Notes: generated by a model not told the origin, from the letters alone. A stretch of DNA of 64,000 nt from Massilia norwichensis (GCF_024753245.1 NZ_JANUGX010000009.1:115004-179003); one strand, 5' to 3'; counted from the stretch's first letter, positions 1 to 9,759 are shown. Translations and numbers: made by a program.

Positions 1-309
1 GGCATCGACGTTCGCCACCGACACCTCGATGTTGCGCACCTTCTGCCCGCCGGCCTTGTATTCCTGGCGCCGGATCGCATAGCCCTCGTCCTGCAGCACG
101 TCCTCGATGTAGCGCGCCGCCGCTTCCAGCTGGACGGGCGTGGCCGTGTTGTGCTCGGTGGAAGCGATGGCGGTGACGTGGCTGCGCAGGCGCAGGGCAA
201 GCGAGGGTTGGGACACGGCGGCTCCGGGCGTCACGGTGAACAGCGCCAGCACCACGAGAATGGCGATGGCGACGAGGGCTTTCCAATGTGCGCGCAGAAA
301 GGTTCGCAT
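1..309 (-). CDS. M28-family metallopeptidase, N-terminal part (cut by window edge)
   Basis: Only the first 103 codons lie in the window; the rest is to the left of base 1. The protein opens with a short basic stretch and one hydrophobic segment (about residues 8-27, a signal peptide or anchor). A region follows that reads like the start of secreted M28 aminopeptidases: residues near 50-75 resemble 'AARYIEDVLQDEGY', and later 'VRNIEVSV' precedes the zinc-binding core, which is not in the window. ATG at 309 was chosen because the frame is open from there and places the hydrophobic segment at the N-terminus. The family assignment rests on this N-terminal pattern only, since no metal ligand is visible. 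It lies downstream of the efflux operon terminator and is probably transcribed separately. Confidence 0.65.
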   Translation of the reverse strand, partial: MRTFLRAHWKALVAIAILVVLALFTVTPGAAVSQPSLALRLRSHVTAIASTEHNTATPVQLEAAARYIEDVLQDEGYAIRRQEYKAGGQKVRNIEVSVANVDA

Positions 310-324
310 GGCATGGAAGAGACG

Positions 325-385
325 AAAAAAGACCGGGGCCGGTCTGCGATTTCATGATACCGAAATTGCATAACCGGCCCCGGTC
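325..385 (-). terminator. Rho-independent terminator of the efflux operon
   Basis: A perfect 13-bp inverted repeat (331-343 and 373-385, arm GACCGGGGCCGGT) is followed on the minus strand by six T residues (bases 330-325). It sits 48 bases after the stop of the outer membrane efflux gene, in the right orientation to end that operon. The loop is unusually long, about 29 bases. Confidence 0.8.
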
Positions 386-432
386 CGGGACCTTCCAATC
401 GTGCGCGCGTCCGCTTGAACGCGCGCGTTCAG

Positions 433-1866
433 TCAGCGCGAGGCAGTCGCGTTGGCGTTCGCCCCTTCGCTCCAGCCGCCACCCAGCACGCGGTACAGGT
501 TCACCTGGTTCTGCAGGCGCGCCAGGTTCGCTTCGATCGCCTGCTGCTGGGCGATGAACAGCGAACGCTGGGCATCCAGCAGGTCGAGGTAGCTGGCGGT
601 ACCGTTGCGGTAGCGCAGGTCCGACAGGTTGAAGCGGTCGGCTTCCGCCGCCGCCACCGCCTGCTGGGCACGCAGCTGCTCGCTGAAGGTGGCCTGGCCG
701 GCCAGCGCGTCCGACACTTCGCGGAACGCAGTCTGGATCGACCGTTCGTACTGGGCCACGGCGATGTCGCGGCCGGCGCGGGCGCTCTCGACGCCGGCGC
801 GGCGGGCGCCGAAGTCGAACAGCGGCAGGATCGCCTGCGGCGCGAAGCTCCAGCCGTAGGAGCCGGACTTGAACAGGCCGGACAGCTCCGTGCTGGCGGT
901 GCCGCCGCTGCCGGTCAGCGTGATGCGCGGGAAGTAGTTCGCGCGCGCCGCGCCGATGTCGGCATTCGCCGCGATCAGCTGCTGCTCGGCGGCGCGGATG
1001 TCCGGACGCGAGATCAGCAGGTCGGACGGCATGCCGGCCGGCAGGTCGGGCAGCTGGGTCGATGCCAGCGTGGCGCCCGGCGGCAGGTTATCCGGAATCG
1101 GCTGGCCGATCAGCAGGGTCAGCAGGTTCAGGTCCTGGGCGCGCTGGCGCTGGGCCTGGGCCAGCGTGGTGCGCGCCTGTTCGACCAGCGAGACCGCCTG
1201 GTCGAGGTCGAGCTTGGACGTGACGCCGTTCTCGAAGCGCAGGCGCGACAGACGCAGCGATTCTTCGCGCGTCTTGAGGGTCTGCTGGGTCAGTCCCAGC
1301 AGTTCCTCGTCGGCCAGGAAGGTCAGGTAGGTGTTGGCCACCTGCGCGATCAGGCTGATCTGCGTCGACTTGCGTGCTTCCTCGGTCGCCAGGTACTGCG
1401 CCAGCGCCGCATCGCTCAGGTTCTTCACGCGGCCGAACAGGTCGAGCTCGAAGGCCGTGACCGACAGGCCGACCTGGTAGTTGCTGGTCAGCGGCAGGTC
1501 GCCAGGCGTCGAGGCGCGGTTGCCGGTGATGCCGGCGTTGATTGCCGGGAAGCGTGCCGCACGCTGGATCTGGAAGGCGGCACGGGCCTGCTCGATGTTC
1601 AGGATCGAGACGCGCAGGTCGCGGTTGTTGGCCAGCGCCAGCTGGATCAGCTGCTGCAGGCGCGCATCCGCGAAGAAGCGCTGCCAGGCGATGTTGGCCG
1701 GGGCCTCGGCGGCAACCGGGTTGCCGCTGTTGACGGTGCCGGCCACCGTCGGGAAGCCGCCGGCCACCGGCGCGGCCGGGCGCTCGTACTTCGGCGCCAG
1801 GTTCACGCAGCCGGCCAGCGACAGGGCCAGCACGAGGGGCGTCAGGACATTTTTCATATTTTTCAT
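433..1866 (-). CDS. RND efflux outer membrane factor (OprM/NodT-type lipoprotein)
   Basis: This 477-residue protein is the outer membrane channel of a tripartite drug efflux pump. The N-terminus is a lipoprotein signal with lipobox 'SLAGC' (Cys 20), followed by the usual 'NLAPKYERP' start of the mature OMF family. Two repeated coiled-coil/beta halves follow, with the family-typical segments 'LFGRVKNLSDAALAQYLATEEARKS' in outline and 'RPDIRAAEQQL' in the second half. Length is normal for the OprM/CusC group. It is the last gene of the operon: its ATG overlaps the stop of the RND pump gene by 4 bases, which suggests translational coupling. A terminator follows. The substrate cannot be predicted. 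Confidence 0.95.
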   Translation of the reverse strand: MKNMKNVLTPLVLALSLAGCVNLAPKYERPAAPVAGGFPTVAGTVNSGNPVAAEAPANIAWQRFFADARLQQLIQLALANNRDLRVSILNIEQARAAFQIQRAARFPAINAGITGNRASTPGDLPLTSNYQVGLSVTAFELDLFGRVKNLSDAALAQYLATEEARKSTQISLIAQVANTYLTFLADEELLGLTQQTLKTREESLRLSRLRFENGVTSKLDLDQAVSLVEQARTTLAQAQRQRAQDLNLLTLLIGQPIPDNLPPGATLASTQLPDLPAGMPSDLLISRPDIRAAEQQLIAANADIGAARANYFPRITLTGSGGTASTELSGLFKSGSYGWSFAPQAILPLFDFGARRAGVESARAGRDIAVAQYERSIQTAFREVSDALAGQATFSEQLRAQQAVAAAEADRFNLSDLRYRNGTASYLDLLDAQRSLFIAQQQAIEANLARLQNQVNLYRVLGGGWSEGANANATASR

Positions 1867-4800
1867 TTCATCTCTTCCTTCGCAATGCCGGCGCCGTCGG
1901 CGTGGTGTGCGTAGATCTCCTGCTGGCGCTTGCTGCCTTTGAAGAAGCTGCGGATCACGACGAAGAACACCGGCACAAAGATCACGCCCAGCGCGGTTGC
2001 CGTGACCATGCCGCCCATCACGCCGGTACCGATGGCGTGCTGCGAAGCCGCGCCGGCACCGCCTGCGATCACCAGCGGCAGCACGCCGAGGATGAAGGCC
2101 AGCGAGGTCATGATAATCGGACGGAAACGCAGGTGGGCCGCTTCCAGCGCCGCCTCGAACGGCGACTTGCCCTGGGCCTGCAGGTCCTTCGCGAATTCCA
2201 CGATCAGGATCGCGTTCTTCGCCGCCAGGCCGATGATGGTGATCAGGCCGACCTTGAAGTAGACGTCGTTCGACATGCCGCGCATCGATGCGGCCAGCAG
2301 CGAGCCGAGCACGCCCAGCGGCACGACCAGCAGCACCGAGACCGGGATCGACCAGCTTTCATACAGCGCGGCCAGGGCCAGGAACACCGCCAGCAGCGCG
2401 AAGCCGATCAGCACGAACACGGTCGAGCCGGACAGGATTTCCTCACGCGACTGGCCGGTCCATTCGTAGGCGAAGCCAGGCGGCAGCTGGGCTGCCAGGC
2501 GCTGCATCTCTTCCAGTGCCTGGCCGCTCGAGTAGCCCGGCGCAGGTTCGCCGGTGATCTTCATCGACGGGTAGCCGTTGTAGCGGATGGTCTGCATCGG
2601 ACCGGTGATCCACTCGGTGTTGGCGAAGGCCGACAGCGGCACCGGTTGGCCCTTGGTGTTGAGGGCGTTGATGCGCAGCAGGTCGTCCGGCTGCATGCGG
2701 TCCTTGGCGTCGGCCTGCACGATGACGCGCTGCAGGCGGCCGGCGTTCGGGAAGTCGTTCACGTAGGCCGAACCCAGCGAGGTCGACAGCGCCTGGTTGA
2801 TCGCGCCGAAGCTCACGCCCAGGGCTTGCGCCTTATCGCGGTCGATGTTGAGTTTCAGCTGCGGCGCGTCTTCCAGACCTTCCGGACGCAGGCCGGTCAG
2901 GACCTTGCTCTGCATGGCCATGCCCAGCATCTGGTTACGTGCTTTCACCAGCGCTTCGTGGCCGTTGCCGCCGCGGTCCTGCAGGCGGAACGAGAAGCCG
3001 GTGCCGGTGCCCAGTTCGGGAATCGGTGGCGGGCTCACCACGAAGATGAAGGAGTCGCGCAGCGCACCCATGTGCATGGTGATGCGGTTGGCGAAGGATT
3101 GCGCATCCTGGCCCTGGCCCTTGCGCTCGTCCCAGGATTTCAGCGGGATGAAGGCGAGACCCATGTTCTGGCCCTGGCCCGAGAACGAGAAGCCGGTCAC
3201 TGCCACGATGTTGGCGTATTCCGGTTGCTTCATGACGTAGTCTTCCAGCGCGCGCAGCACGGTGCCGGTGCGTTCGACGGTGGCACCCGGCGGCAGCTGG
3301 ATGTTGGCGATCACGTAGCCCTGGTCTTCGTTCGGCAGGAAGGAGTTCGGCAGACGGGTGAACATCAGGCCGACCACGCCCAGCAGCAGCACGAACACGA
3401 CCAGCGCGCGGCCGGAACGCTTCAGGACCTTGCCGACGAAGCCTTCATAGCGCTTGGCGCCCTTGGTGAAGGTGCGGTTGAACCAGCCGAAGAAGCCGCG
3501 CTTCTCCATGTGGTGACCGGCGTCGACCGGCTTGAGCAGGGTGGCGCACAGCGCCGGCGTCAGCGACAGCGCCAGGAAGGCCGAGAAGGCGATCGAGGTC
3601 ACCATCACCGCCGAGAACTGGCGGTAGATGTTGCCGACCGCGCCGGCAAAGAAGGCCAGCGGCACGAACACCGACATCAGCACCACGGTCACGCCGATGA
3701 TGGCGCCCGAGATCTGGCCCATCGCCTTGCGGGTGGCCTGCAGCGGCGGCAAGCCTTCCTCGGACATGATGCGCTCGACGTTCTCGACCACCACAATGGC
3801 ATCGTCGACCACAATACCGATGACGAGGACCATGCCGAACATGGTCAGAACGTTGATCGAGAAGCCCATCGCCAGCAGGCAGGCGAAGGAGCCGAGCAGG
3901 GCGACCGGCACCACGATGGTCGGGATGATGGTGTAGCGGATGTTCTGCAGGAACACGTACATCACGATGAACACCAGGATCACCGCTTCGATCAGGGTCT
4001 CGACGACCTGGCTGATCGAAATCTGGATGAAGGTGGTGGAGTCGTACGGGATCGTGTACTTCATGCCGTGCGGGAAGAACTTCGACAGTTCCTTCATGCG
4101 GGCCTTGATCAGGTCGGCAGTTTCCAGCGCGTTACCGGACGGCGACAGCTGCACGCCGATACCGGCCGAAGGCTTGCCGTTCAGGCGCGCCGAGGTAGCG
4201 TAGGCCTGGCCGCCGATCTCGATCTTGGCCACGTCCTTCAGGCGCACGGTGGAGCCATCCGGGTTTGCGCGCAGCACGATGTTGCCGAACTGCTCGACGG
4301 TTGCCAGCTGGCCGGTCACGACCACGGTCGCGGTGATCTGCTGGCCGGCGTTCAGCGGCAGGTCGCCGATGGTGCCGGAAGCGACCTGGGCGTTCTGCTG
4401 GCTGATGGCGGTGTTGACGTCGGTCGGCGACAGGTTGAAGCCGACCAGCTTGGCCGGATCGATCCAGATACGCATCGCCTTCTCGGTGCCGAACAGCTGG
4501 GCCTGGCCCACACCCTTGATCCGCTGGATCTCGGGCAGCACGTTACGCGAAGCATAGTCGCCCAGCGCCACCGGGTCCCAGTTCGGGTCGTCCGACGACA
4601 GGATGGTGAACAGCAGGAAGTTGGAGCGGGCCTTGTCGACGCGCACACCCTGTTGGGTCACGGCCGGCGGCAGGCGCGGGGTCGCACGCGACAGGCGGTT
4701 CTGGACGTCGACCTGGGCCAGGTCGGGGTCGGTGCCGGTCTCGAACGAGATGGTGATCGAGCCGGTGCCGTTGGCCTGGCTGGTCGATTCCATGTAGATC

Positions 4801-5024
4801 ATGCCTTGGGCGCCATTCATCTCGCGTTCGATCACGGAGATGACGGAGTCTTCGAGCACCTGTGCCGACGCGCCCGGATAGGCGACGTTGACGACGATCG
4901 AAGGCGGCGCCACGGTCGGGTATTGCGCGATCGGCAGGGATTTGATGGCGACGCCACCAAGCACCATGATGAACAGCGCGATCACCCAGGCAAAAATTGG
5001 GCGGTCAATAAAAAAACGTGCCAT
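1863..5024 (-). CDS. RND multidrug efflux permease, HAE1 family (AcrB/MexB-like)
   Basis: This 1053-residue inner membrane proton/drug antiporter is the engine of the tripartite pump. It begins with the typical 'MARFFIDRPIFAWVIALFIM' first helix. The proton relay pair is visible in TM4 as 'GIVVDDAIVVVENVER' (about residues 402-417), and the matching Lys in TM10 as 'GLAAKNAILIVEFAKD'. Two large periplasmic loops separate the two sets of six helices, as expected for HAE1 pumps. The length matches AcrB (1049). The gene lies 24 bases after the adaptor gene and overlaps the outer membrane factor by 4 bases. HAE1 membership (drugs, dyes, solvents rather than metals) is well supported; the actual substrate is not. 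Confidence 0.97.
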   Translation of the reverse strand: MARFFIDRPIFAWVIALFIMVLGGVAIKSLPIAQYPTVAPPSIVVNVAYPGASAQVLEDSVISVIEREMNGAQGMIYMESTSQANGTGSITISFETGTDPDLAQVDVQNRLSRATPRLPPAVTQQGVRVDKARSNFLLFTILSSDDPNWDPVALGDYASRNVLPEIQRIKGVGQAQLFGTEKAMRIWIDPAKLVGFNLSPTDVNTAISQQNAQVASGTIGDLPLNAGQQITATVVVTGQLATVEQFGNIVLRANPDGSTVRLKDVAKIEIGGQAYATSARLNGKPSAGIGVQLSPSGNALETADLIKARMKELSKFFPHGMKYTIPYDSTTFIQISISQVVETLIEAVILVFIVMYVFLQNIRYTIIPTIVVPVALLGSFACLLAMGFSINVLTMFGMVLVIGIVVDDAIVVVENVERIMSEEGLPPLQATRKAMGQISGAIIGVTVVLMSVFVPLAFFAGAVGNIYRQFSAVMVTSIAFSAFLALSLTPALCATLLKPVDAGHHMEKRGFFGWFNRTFTKGAKRYEGFVGKVLKRSGRALVVFVLLLGVVGLMFTRLPNSFLPNEDQGYVIANIQLPPGATVERTGTVLRALEDYVMKQPEYANIVAVTGFSFSGQGQNMGLAFIPLKSWDERKGQGQDAQSFANRITMHMGALRDSFIFVVSPPPIPELGTGTGFSFRLQDRGGNGHEALVKARNQMLGMAMQSKVLTGLRPEGLEDAPQLKLNIDRDKAQALGVSFGAINQALSTSLGSAYVNDFPNAGRLQRVIVQADAKDRMQPDDLLRINALNTKGQPVPLSAFANTEWITGPMQTIRYNGYPSMKITGEPAPGYSSGQALEEMQRLAAQLPPGFAYEWTGQSREEILSGSTVFVLIGFALLAVFLALAALYESWSIPVSVLLVVPLGVLGSLLAASMRGMSNDVYFKVGLITIIGLAAKNAILIVEFAKDLQAQGKSPFEAALEAAHLRFRPIIMTSLAFILGVLPLVIAGGAGAASQHAIGTGVMGGMVTATALGVIFVPVFFVVIRSFFKGSKRQQEIYAHHADGAGIAKEEMK

Positions 5025-5048
5025 TGGAAAGTCCTGTTCCTTTTACGC

Positions 5049-6380
5049 TTACTGGCGGCTCTGGCCAGGAGTGGTAGCGCCGGCGGCCGGGGTACCGGTG
5101 GCCGGGGTACGCGAGCCGGTGGCTGCGTTGGCGGCTGCGGCGCCGGTAGCGTTCGGCTGCGCAGCCGGGTTGCCGGCAGCGGCGACCGGGGTCGGGGCAG
5201 CGCTGTTCGGCGCGGTCCACGGCACCGGCTGCACCGGGGTACCCGGCGGCAGCATCTGCAGCTTCTGGAAGCCGTCGACCATCACGCGCTCGCCTTCTTT
5301 CAGGCCGTCGACGACGACCCAGTTGCTGCCTTCCTGCGACGCGATCTTGACGGTGCGCGGGGTCGGCTTGTTGTCGGCGCCGATCACCATCAGGGTGTCG
5401 CCGGTCTGGCCGCCGCGGGTCACGGCCTGCTGCGGGATCAGGATGCCCGACGGCAGTTCGGCCTGGGCCAGGCGCACGCGCACGTACTGGCCCGGCAGCA
5501 GGGCGTTGTCCGGATTGGCGACCTGGGCGCGCAGGGTGACCTGGCCGCTGGTCGGGTCGACCGTCACGTCCGAGAACAGCAGGCGGCCCTTGCGGCCGAG
5601 TTCGCTGCCATCATCCAGGACGACCGAGACCGGGATCGCCGAATCGATGCCCTTGTTGCCGGCGTTCTTGCGCAGGCGCTGCAGCTCGGCGGCGGACTGG
5701 GTGATGTTCAGGTAGACGTTGTCGGTCTGCTGGATCAGCGCCAGCTGGGTGGCTTCCTGGGCCGAGACGAGTGCGCCTTCGGTCACCAGCGCACGGCCGA
5801 TGCGGCCCGAGATCGGGGCGTACACGTTGGCGTAGCCGTAGTTGATCTGGGCGATGCGCAGCTGGGCCTTGGCGGCGTTGACGTCGGCTTCACCCTGCTT
5901 GGCGGCGGCGACGGCGTTGGTGTACTCCTGCTTGCTGACCGCGTTGGCCTCGACCAGCGGCTTGTAGCGCTCGACGGTGGCGGCGGCCGAGGCCTGGGTG
6001 GCCTGGGCGCGGCCGAGGGCGGCCTGGGCGCTGTTGACCTGTGCCTGGTAAGGTTCCGGATCGATCTGGAACAGGGACTGGCCCTGCTTGACCATGCTGC
6101 CCTCGGTGAACAGGCGCTTGAGGACGACGCCGTTGACGCGGGCACGCACCTCGGCCACGCGGATCGCTTCGACGCGAGCCGGCAGTTCGGTTTCGAGGGC
6201 GACCGGCTGGAACTTGGTCGTGATCACGCCGACTTGCGGCGCGGGCATCTTGCCGCCCGGCGCGCCGGCGCCGGCCTGGGCAGCGTCCTTATGGCCGCAG
6301 GCCGACAGCAGGGCCAGAGCGGTCAGGGTGCACGCGGCAATCCTGGTCAGATTCAAGGGTGAAGAGTGGGCAGAGCGCAT
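5049..6380 (-). CDS. RND efflux periplasmic adaptor (AcrA/MexA-like lipoprotein)
   Basis: This 443-residue membrane-fusion protein links pump and outer membrane channel. It has a lipoprotein signal with lipobox 'LLSAC' (Cys 28). A barrel-sandwich half-motif follows ('VRARVNGVVLKRLFTEGSMVKQGQSLFQIDP'-like region near residues 75-105), then an alpha-helical hairpin rich in Ala/Gln and the second lipoyl half 'VYAPISGRIG'. The C-terminal 50 residues are an Ala/Pro/Thr-rich tail, longer than in AcrA. It is the first gene of the operon. The regulator gene is divergent and starts 157 bases away, a classical acrR-acrAB layout. Confidence 0.95.
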   Translation of the reverse strand: MRSAHSSPLNLTRIAACTLTALALLSACGHKDAAQAGAGAPGGKMPAPQVGVITTKFQPVALETELPARVEAIRVAEVRARVNGVVLKRLFTEGSMVKQGQSLFQIDPEPYQAQVNSAQAALGRAQATQASAAATVERYKPLVEANAVSKQEYTNAVAAAKQGEADVNAAKAQLRIAQINYGYANVYAPISGRIGRALVTEGALVSAQEATQLALIQQTDNVYLNITQSAAELQRLRKNAGNKGIDSAIPVSVVLDDGSELGRKGRLLFSDVTVDPTSGQVTLRAQVANPDNALLPGQYVRVRLAQAELPSGILIPQQAVTRGGQTGDTLMVIGADNKPTPRTVKIASQEGSNWVVVDGLKEGERVMVDGFQKLQMLPPGTPVQPVPWTAPNSAAPTPVAAAGNPAAQPNATGAAAANAATGSRTPATGTPAAGATTPGQSRQ

Positions 6381-6475
6381 TAAGTGCTTCCTTCTGTTGA
6401 AAAAAGGACAAAACCGTCCACGGCACTACACTGGCACCGTAAAACGATTCGTCACTGGCTTTTGAATAAACCCAG

Positions 6476-6497
6476 ATATACTATCACGAGTGTATGT
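6476..6497. promoter_or_regulatory. Candidate AcrR-type operator between efflux operon and its regulator
   Basis: The 157-base divergent region holds an imperfect palindrome around TATACTATCACGAGTGTATG, with half-sites ATACT and AGTGTAT. AcrR-type repressors bind sites of this general kind (outer ATAC/GTAT) in the acrR-acrA interval. The site is AT-richer than its surroundings. Assignment is by position and dyad symmetry only. Confidence 0.45.
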
Positions 6498-6537
6498 TTA
6501 ATGTTTTCCGACCACCAAAAAGGGAGCTAGGCGAATC

Positions 6538-7161
6538 ATGGCCCGCAGAACCAAAGAAGAGGCCGCTGCCACGCGTGACAGCATTCTTGATGCCGCAGAA
6601 AAATTGTTCGTCGAGCAGGGCGTGTCCAGGACGACTTTGCAGCATATCGCAAGCGCCGCCGGCGTGACGCGCGGCGCAATCTATTGGCATTTCGACGACA
6701 AGGGCGCGCTCTTCAACGCCATGATGGAACGCGCGACCCTGCCTCTGGAGGCCGAACTGCAGGTGCTGGACGCCGCCGAATCGAGCGATCCGCTGGCCGA
6801 CCTGCGCGACTACATGCTGGCGGTCCTGCGCCGTACGGTCGAGGATCCGGGCGCCAGGCGCGTGTTCGAGATCGCCACCCTGAAGGTCGAATTCGTCGAC
6901 GAGCTGGATGCGGTGCGCTGCCGCCGCCAGCACAGCATGAGCGACTGGATGGCGCGCGCGGAGCGCCGCATCGGGCTGGCCGCCGACCGCGGCCTGATCG
7001 GCTCGAAGGTCGACGCCCGCACGGTGGCGCTGGCGATGTGGACCATGATCGACGGCCTGATCCGCAACTGGATGTTCGATCCGAAGGGCTTCGATTTGCT
7101 CGAGCTGGGCCGCTGCGTGATCGATCCCTACATGCAGGGCTTGCGGGCAGGGCGCGCATGA
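6538..7161 (+). CDS. TetR/AcrR-family repressor of the efflux operon
   Basis: This 207-residue protein has an N-terminal TetR helix-turn-helix (about residues 10-57: '[13 protein letters not shown]', then '[21 protein letters not shown]') and a ligand-binding C-terminal domain of the AcrR/TtgR type ('[20 protein letters not shown]'). An RBS-like GGGAG precedes the ATG. The gene is divergent from the RND operon, so local repression of the pump and of itself is the expected role, with derepression when the C-terminal domain binds a drug. It overlaps the next gene by an ATGA junction, so that small secreted protein is probably co-expressed. Confidence 0.93.
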   Translation: MARRTKEEAAATRDSILDAAEKLFVEQGVSRTTLQHIASAAGVTRGAIYWHFDDKGALFNAMMERATLPLEAELQVLDAAESSDPLADLRDYMLAVLRRTVEDPGARRVFEIATLKVEFVDELDAVRCRRQHSMSDWMARAERRIGLAADRGLIGSKVDARTVALAMWTMIDGLIRNWMFDPKGFDLLELGRCVIDPYMQGLRAGRA

Positions 7162-7607
7162 AGTTCGGGTGCGCGCTGTTGTCGACGCTGCTGCTTGGAC
7201 TGGCCTGGGCGCCGGGCGCGCTGGCGCAGCCGCTGCCGTTCGCCGGAAAATGGCTGCTGGACGAGGACCCGAAGGCGCCGGCCGCCTATACGGTGCTGCG
7301 CATCGAAGACGGCACGATGACCTGGACCGGCCCGGCCAGATCGACGCCCAAGTGCGTCCAGGAATTCGTGCTGCAGGAAGAAAAGCCCGGCACCATGTAT
7401 GTCGACGGCCGCGGCACCCGCTTCCTGGCCGGCCTCAAGGGCAGCATTCCGACCTATCTGCTGCAGCTGCGCAGCAGCACCTGCGGCCGCGCGGGCGAGA
7501 CGACCCGCATCCGCTATCCGCTGGTCTACGATACCGAGCACATCGAAGTCATCGGCTACGTCGGCGGCAAGCCGGTCAGCGCGCGGCGCTTCCACCGCAA
7601 GAAGTAG
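7158..7607 (+). CDS. Small exported protein of unknown function
   Basis: This 149-residue protein begins with a clear Sec signal peptide (hydrophobic '[11 protein letters not shown]', cleavage probably after 'GALA'). The mature part is about 125 residues and looks beta-rich ('[29 protein letters not shown]'), with two Cys residues that could form a disulfide. The start is the ATG inside the ATGA overlap with the TetR gene; the open frame extends further upstream but inside the regulator. Resemblance to lipocalin-like 'GKW..DE..' starts is suggestive only. No function can be assigned. Coupling to the efflux regulator hints at a role in envelope stress. Confidence 0.75.
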   Translation: MKFGCALLSTLLLGLAWAPGALAQPLPFAGKWLLDEDPKAPAAYTVLRIEDGTMTWTGPARSTPKCVQEFVLQEEKPGTMYVDGRGTRFLAGLKGSIPTYLLQLRSSTCGRAGETTRIRYPLVYDTEHIEVIGYVGGKPVSARRFHRKK

Positions 7608-7672
7608 GGGCGGCGCTTGCGGTATTCTTGCAGATGCCGCAAGACCGCGGCGGCATTCGACAGGAGAAAACC

Positions 7673-8734
7673 ATGAGCTTGTCCCAGCAGTTCCTTGAAA
7701 GGCTAGGCATCCGCTATCCGATCATCCAGGCGCCGATGGCCGGGGTGTCGACGCCGCGCATGGCGGCCGAGGTGTCGAACGCCGGCGGACTCGGTTCGCT
7801 GGGCCTGGGCGCCAGCAACGCCGCGCAGGCGCGCCAGATGATCGAAGAAACGCGCGCCCTGACCGACCGTCCGTTCAATGCCAACCTGTTCTGCCACGTG
7901 CCGGCGCAGCGCGACGCCGCCCGCGAGGCCGCCTGGCTGGCGCACCTCGCGCCGCTGTTCGGCAGCGCGGGCATCGCAGCGCCGACCGCGCTGGACGAGA
8001 TCTACAAGTCCTTCAACGATGACGCCGCGATGTTCGAGATGCTGCTCGAGCTGCGCCCGGCGGTCCTGAGTTTCCATTTTGGCCTGCCGTCGGCCGAGCG
8101 CCTCGCCGCCTTCCACGCAGCGGGCATCTATACGATGGCGACCGCGACCAACCTGCGCGAAGCGGAGATCATCGAAGCGGCCGGCGTGCACGCGATCGTG
8201 GCCCAGGGCATCGAAGCCGGCGGGCACCGCGGCATGTTCGATCCGGAGCAGCCCGACGAGCGCCTGAGCACCTCGGTGCTGGTGCGGCTGCTGGCGAAGA
8301 AGACCCGGCTGCCGGTGATCGCCGCGGGCGGCATCATGGACGGCGCCGGCATCCGGGCCGCGTTCGAGCTGGGCGCGGCGGCGGCCCAGCTGGGTACGGC
8401 CTTCATCCTGTGCCCGGAATCCTCGGCCAGCGCGGCGTATCGCGCCAATCTGCAGAGCGAGCGCGCGATGGCGACCCGGCTCACAGCCAGCATCTCCGGG
8501 CGTCCGGCGCGCGGCATGCTGAACGGCCTGATCGCCCACGGCGATGCCCCCGGCAGCCCGCCGGCGGCGGCCTACCCGGTGGCCTACGACGCGGCCAAGC
8601 AGCTGCATGCGGCCGCCTCGAAGAACGGCAACCACGAGTTCGCGGCGCAATGGGCCGGGCAGGGCGCGCCGCTGGCGCGCGAGATGGCGGCGGCGGAGAT
8701 GCTGCGTACGCTGGCCGAAGAAGCCGGCCTGTAA
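7673..8734 (+). CDS. NAD(P)H-dependent flavin oxidoreductase / nitronate monooxygenase
   Basis: This 353-residue FMN TIM-barrel protein belongs to the 2-nitropropane dioxygenase/nitronate monooxygenase family. The family opening '[30 protein letters not shown]' spans about residues 14-43. A conserved His lies in '[10 protein letters not shown]' near residue 130. The phosphate-binding end of the barrel shows 'GIEAGGHRG' and '[31 protein letters not shown]'. Such enzymes oxidise propionate-3-nitronate or related nitronates; some members are quinone reductases instead. ATG at 7673 has AGGAG five bases before the spacer. It is a single transcription unit followed by a GC-rich hairpin. Confidence 0.92.
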   Translation: MSLSQQFLERLGIRYPIIQAPMAGVSTPRMAAEVSNAGGLGSLGLGASNAAQARQMIEETRALTDRPFNANLFCHVPAQRDAAREAAWLAHLAPLFGSAGIAAPTALDEIYKSFNDDAAMFEMLLELRPAVLSFHFGLPSAERLAAFHAAGIYTMATATNLREAEIIEAAGVHAIVAQGIEAGGHRGMFDPEQPDERLSTSVLVRLLAKKTRLPVIAAGGIMDGAGIRAAFELGAAAAQLGTAFILCPESSASAAYRANLQSERAMATRLTASISGRPARGMLNGLIAHGDAPGSPPAAAYPVAYDAAKQLHAAASKNGNHEFAAQWAGQGAPLAREMAAAEMLRTLAEEAGL

Positions 8735-8737
8735 ACG

Positions 8738-8765
8738 ACAAGGGCGGCCCGAAAGCCGCCCTTGT
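8738..8765. terminator. GC-rich hairpin after the nitronate monooxygenase gene
   Basis: Arms ACAAGGGCGGC (8738-8748) and GCCGCCCTTGT (8755-8765) form a perfect 11-bp stem with a 6-base loop, starting 4 bases after the stop codon. There is no T-run on the plus strand, so it may stop or protect transcripts rather than act as a classical intrinsic terminator. Confidence 0.6.
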
Positions 8766-8771
8766 GCGAAT

Positions 8772-8819
8772 GTCATTCCCGGCATTGCCGGAAATGACTT
8801 CCCGCGCAGGCGGGAATCC
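8772..8819. repeat. REP-like double-palindrome element
   Basis: Two hairpins lie back to back: GTCATTCCCGGC with GCCGGAAATGAC (one mismatch), then TTCCCGC with GCGGGAA. The sequence type (GTCATTCCCGCG...GCGGGAAT) recurs in many beta- and gammaproteobacterial genomes as a dispersed intergenic repeat. It lies between two convergent genes, the usual place for such elements. Only one copy of this kind was seen in the window. Confidence 0.45.
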
Positions 8820-8829
8820 AAGTCCATTC

Positions 8830-9759
8830 TTAGCGCAGTTCCTCGATCATCTTCTTGAGCTTCAGCGAATCGGCGCAGAAGGCGCGGATGCCTTCGGCCA
8901 GCTTCTCGGTGCCCATCGCGTCTTCGTTCAGCATGAAGCGGAAGGTCTTCTCGTCCATCGCGATTTTCTCGATGTTGGCCGACTCGTCAGCCACCAGCTT
9001 GCGCTCGACGGTGCCGTCGGCATCGGCCAGCTTCTGCAGCAGGTCCGGCGAGATGGTCAGCAGGTCGCAGCCGGCCAGTTCCAGGATCTGCGAGGTGTTG
9101 CGGAAGCTTGCGCCCATGACTTCGGTCTTGTAGCCGAACTTGCGGTAGTACTGGTAGATGCGCTTGACCGACTGCACGCCCGGATCGTCGGCGCCCTGGT
9201 AGTCGGTGCCGGTCGATTTCTTGTACCAGTCGTAGATGCGGCCGACGAAAGGCGAGATCAGCTGCACGCCGGCTTCGGCGCAGGCGACGGCCTGGCACAG
9301 CGAGAACAGCAGGGTCAGGTTGCAGCGGATGCCGTCCTTTTCCAGGATCTCGGCGGCACGGATGCCTTCCCAGGTCGAGGCGATCTTGATCAGCACGCGC
9401 TCGCGCGAAATGCCGGCGGCTTCGTACAGGGCGATCAGTTCGCGGCCCTTGGCGACGGTGGCTTCGGTGTCGAAGGACAGCGCAGCGTCGATCTCGGTCG
9501 AGACGCGGCCCGGCACGTATTTCAGGATCTCGACGCCGAAGGCGATCAGCAGGCGGTCGACGATTTCTTCGACGCCGGCGCCGTTCGACTCGGCGACGGC
9601 TTTTTCCAGCAGCGGACGGTATTCCGGCTTCTGCACGGCTTTCAGGATCAGCGACGGGTTGGTGGTCGCATCCTGCGGCGCGTAGGCCTTGATCGACTGG
9701 AAGTCGCCGGTGTCGGCCACCACGGTGGTGTACTGCTTGAGCTGTTCGAGTTGGTTCAT
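8830..9759 (-). CDS. tal: Transaldolase
   Basis: This 309-residue cytosolic enzyme transfers dihydroxyacetone from sedoheptulose-7-phosphate to glyceraldehyde-3-phosphate in the pentose phosphate pathway. The Schiff-base Lys is Lys125 in '[12 protein letters not shown]'; 'DATTNPSLI' (30-38) and '[11 protein letters not shown]' are the other TalB-type signatures. Length equals the TalB group (about 317), not the small TalC type. It is the last gene of the zwf-hexR-yjjG-msrC-tal run, 49 bases after msrC, so it is probably under HexR control with zwf. That supplies the non-oxidative branch beside rpiA at 23.5 kb. Confidence 0.96.
   Translation of the reverse strand: MNQLEQLKQYTTVVADTGDFQSIKAYAPQDATTNPSLILKAVQKPEYRPLLEKAVAESNGAGVEEIVDRLLIAFGVEILKYVPGRVSTEIDAALSFDTEATVAKGRELIALYEAAGISRERVLIKIASTWEGIRAAEILEKDGIRCNLTLLFSLCQAVACAEAGVQLISPFVGRIYDWYKKSTGTDYQGADDPGVQSVKRIYQYYRKFGYKTEVMGASFRNTSQILELAGCDLLTISPDLLQKLADADGTVERKLVADESANIEKIAMDEKTFRFMLNEDAMGTEKLAEGIRAFCADSLKLKKMIEELR

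Noticed and set aside
1902..6362. 1486-codon open frame on the plus strand
   Set aside because: It is antisense to the RND pump and adaptor genes. Its translation is rich in His/Arg/Gln/Asp without domain character, a usual shadow of high-GC coding sequence.
7616..7643. Inverted repeat CTTGCGG/CCGCAAG as a terminator
   Set aside because: A 7-bp stem with a 14-base loop and no T-run; too weak, and it lies in the leader of the next gene.
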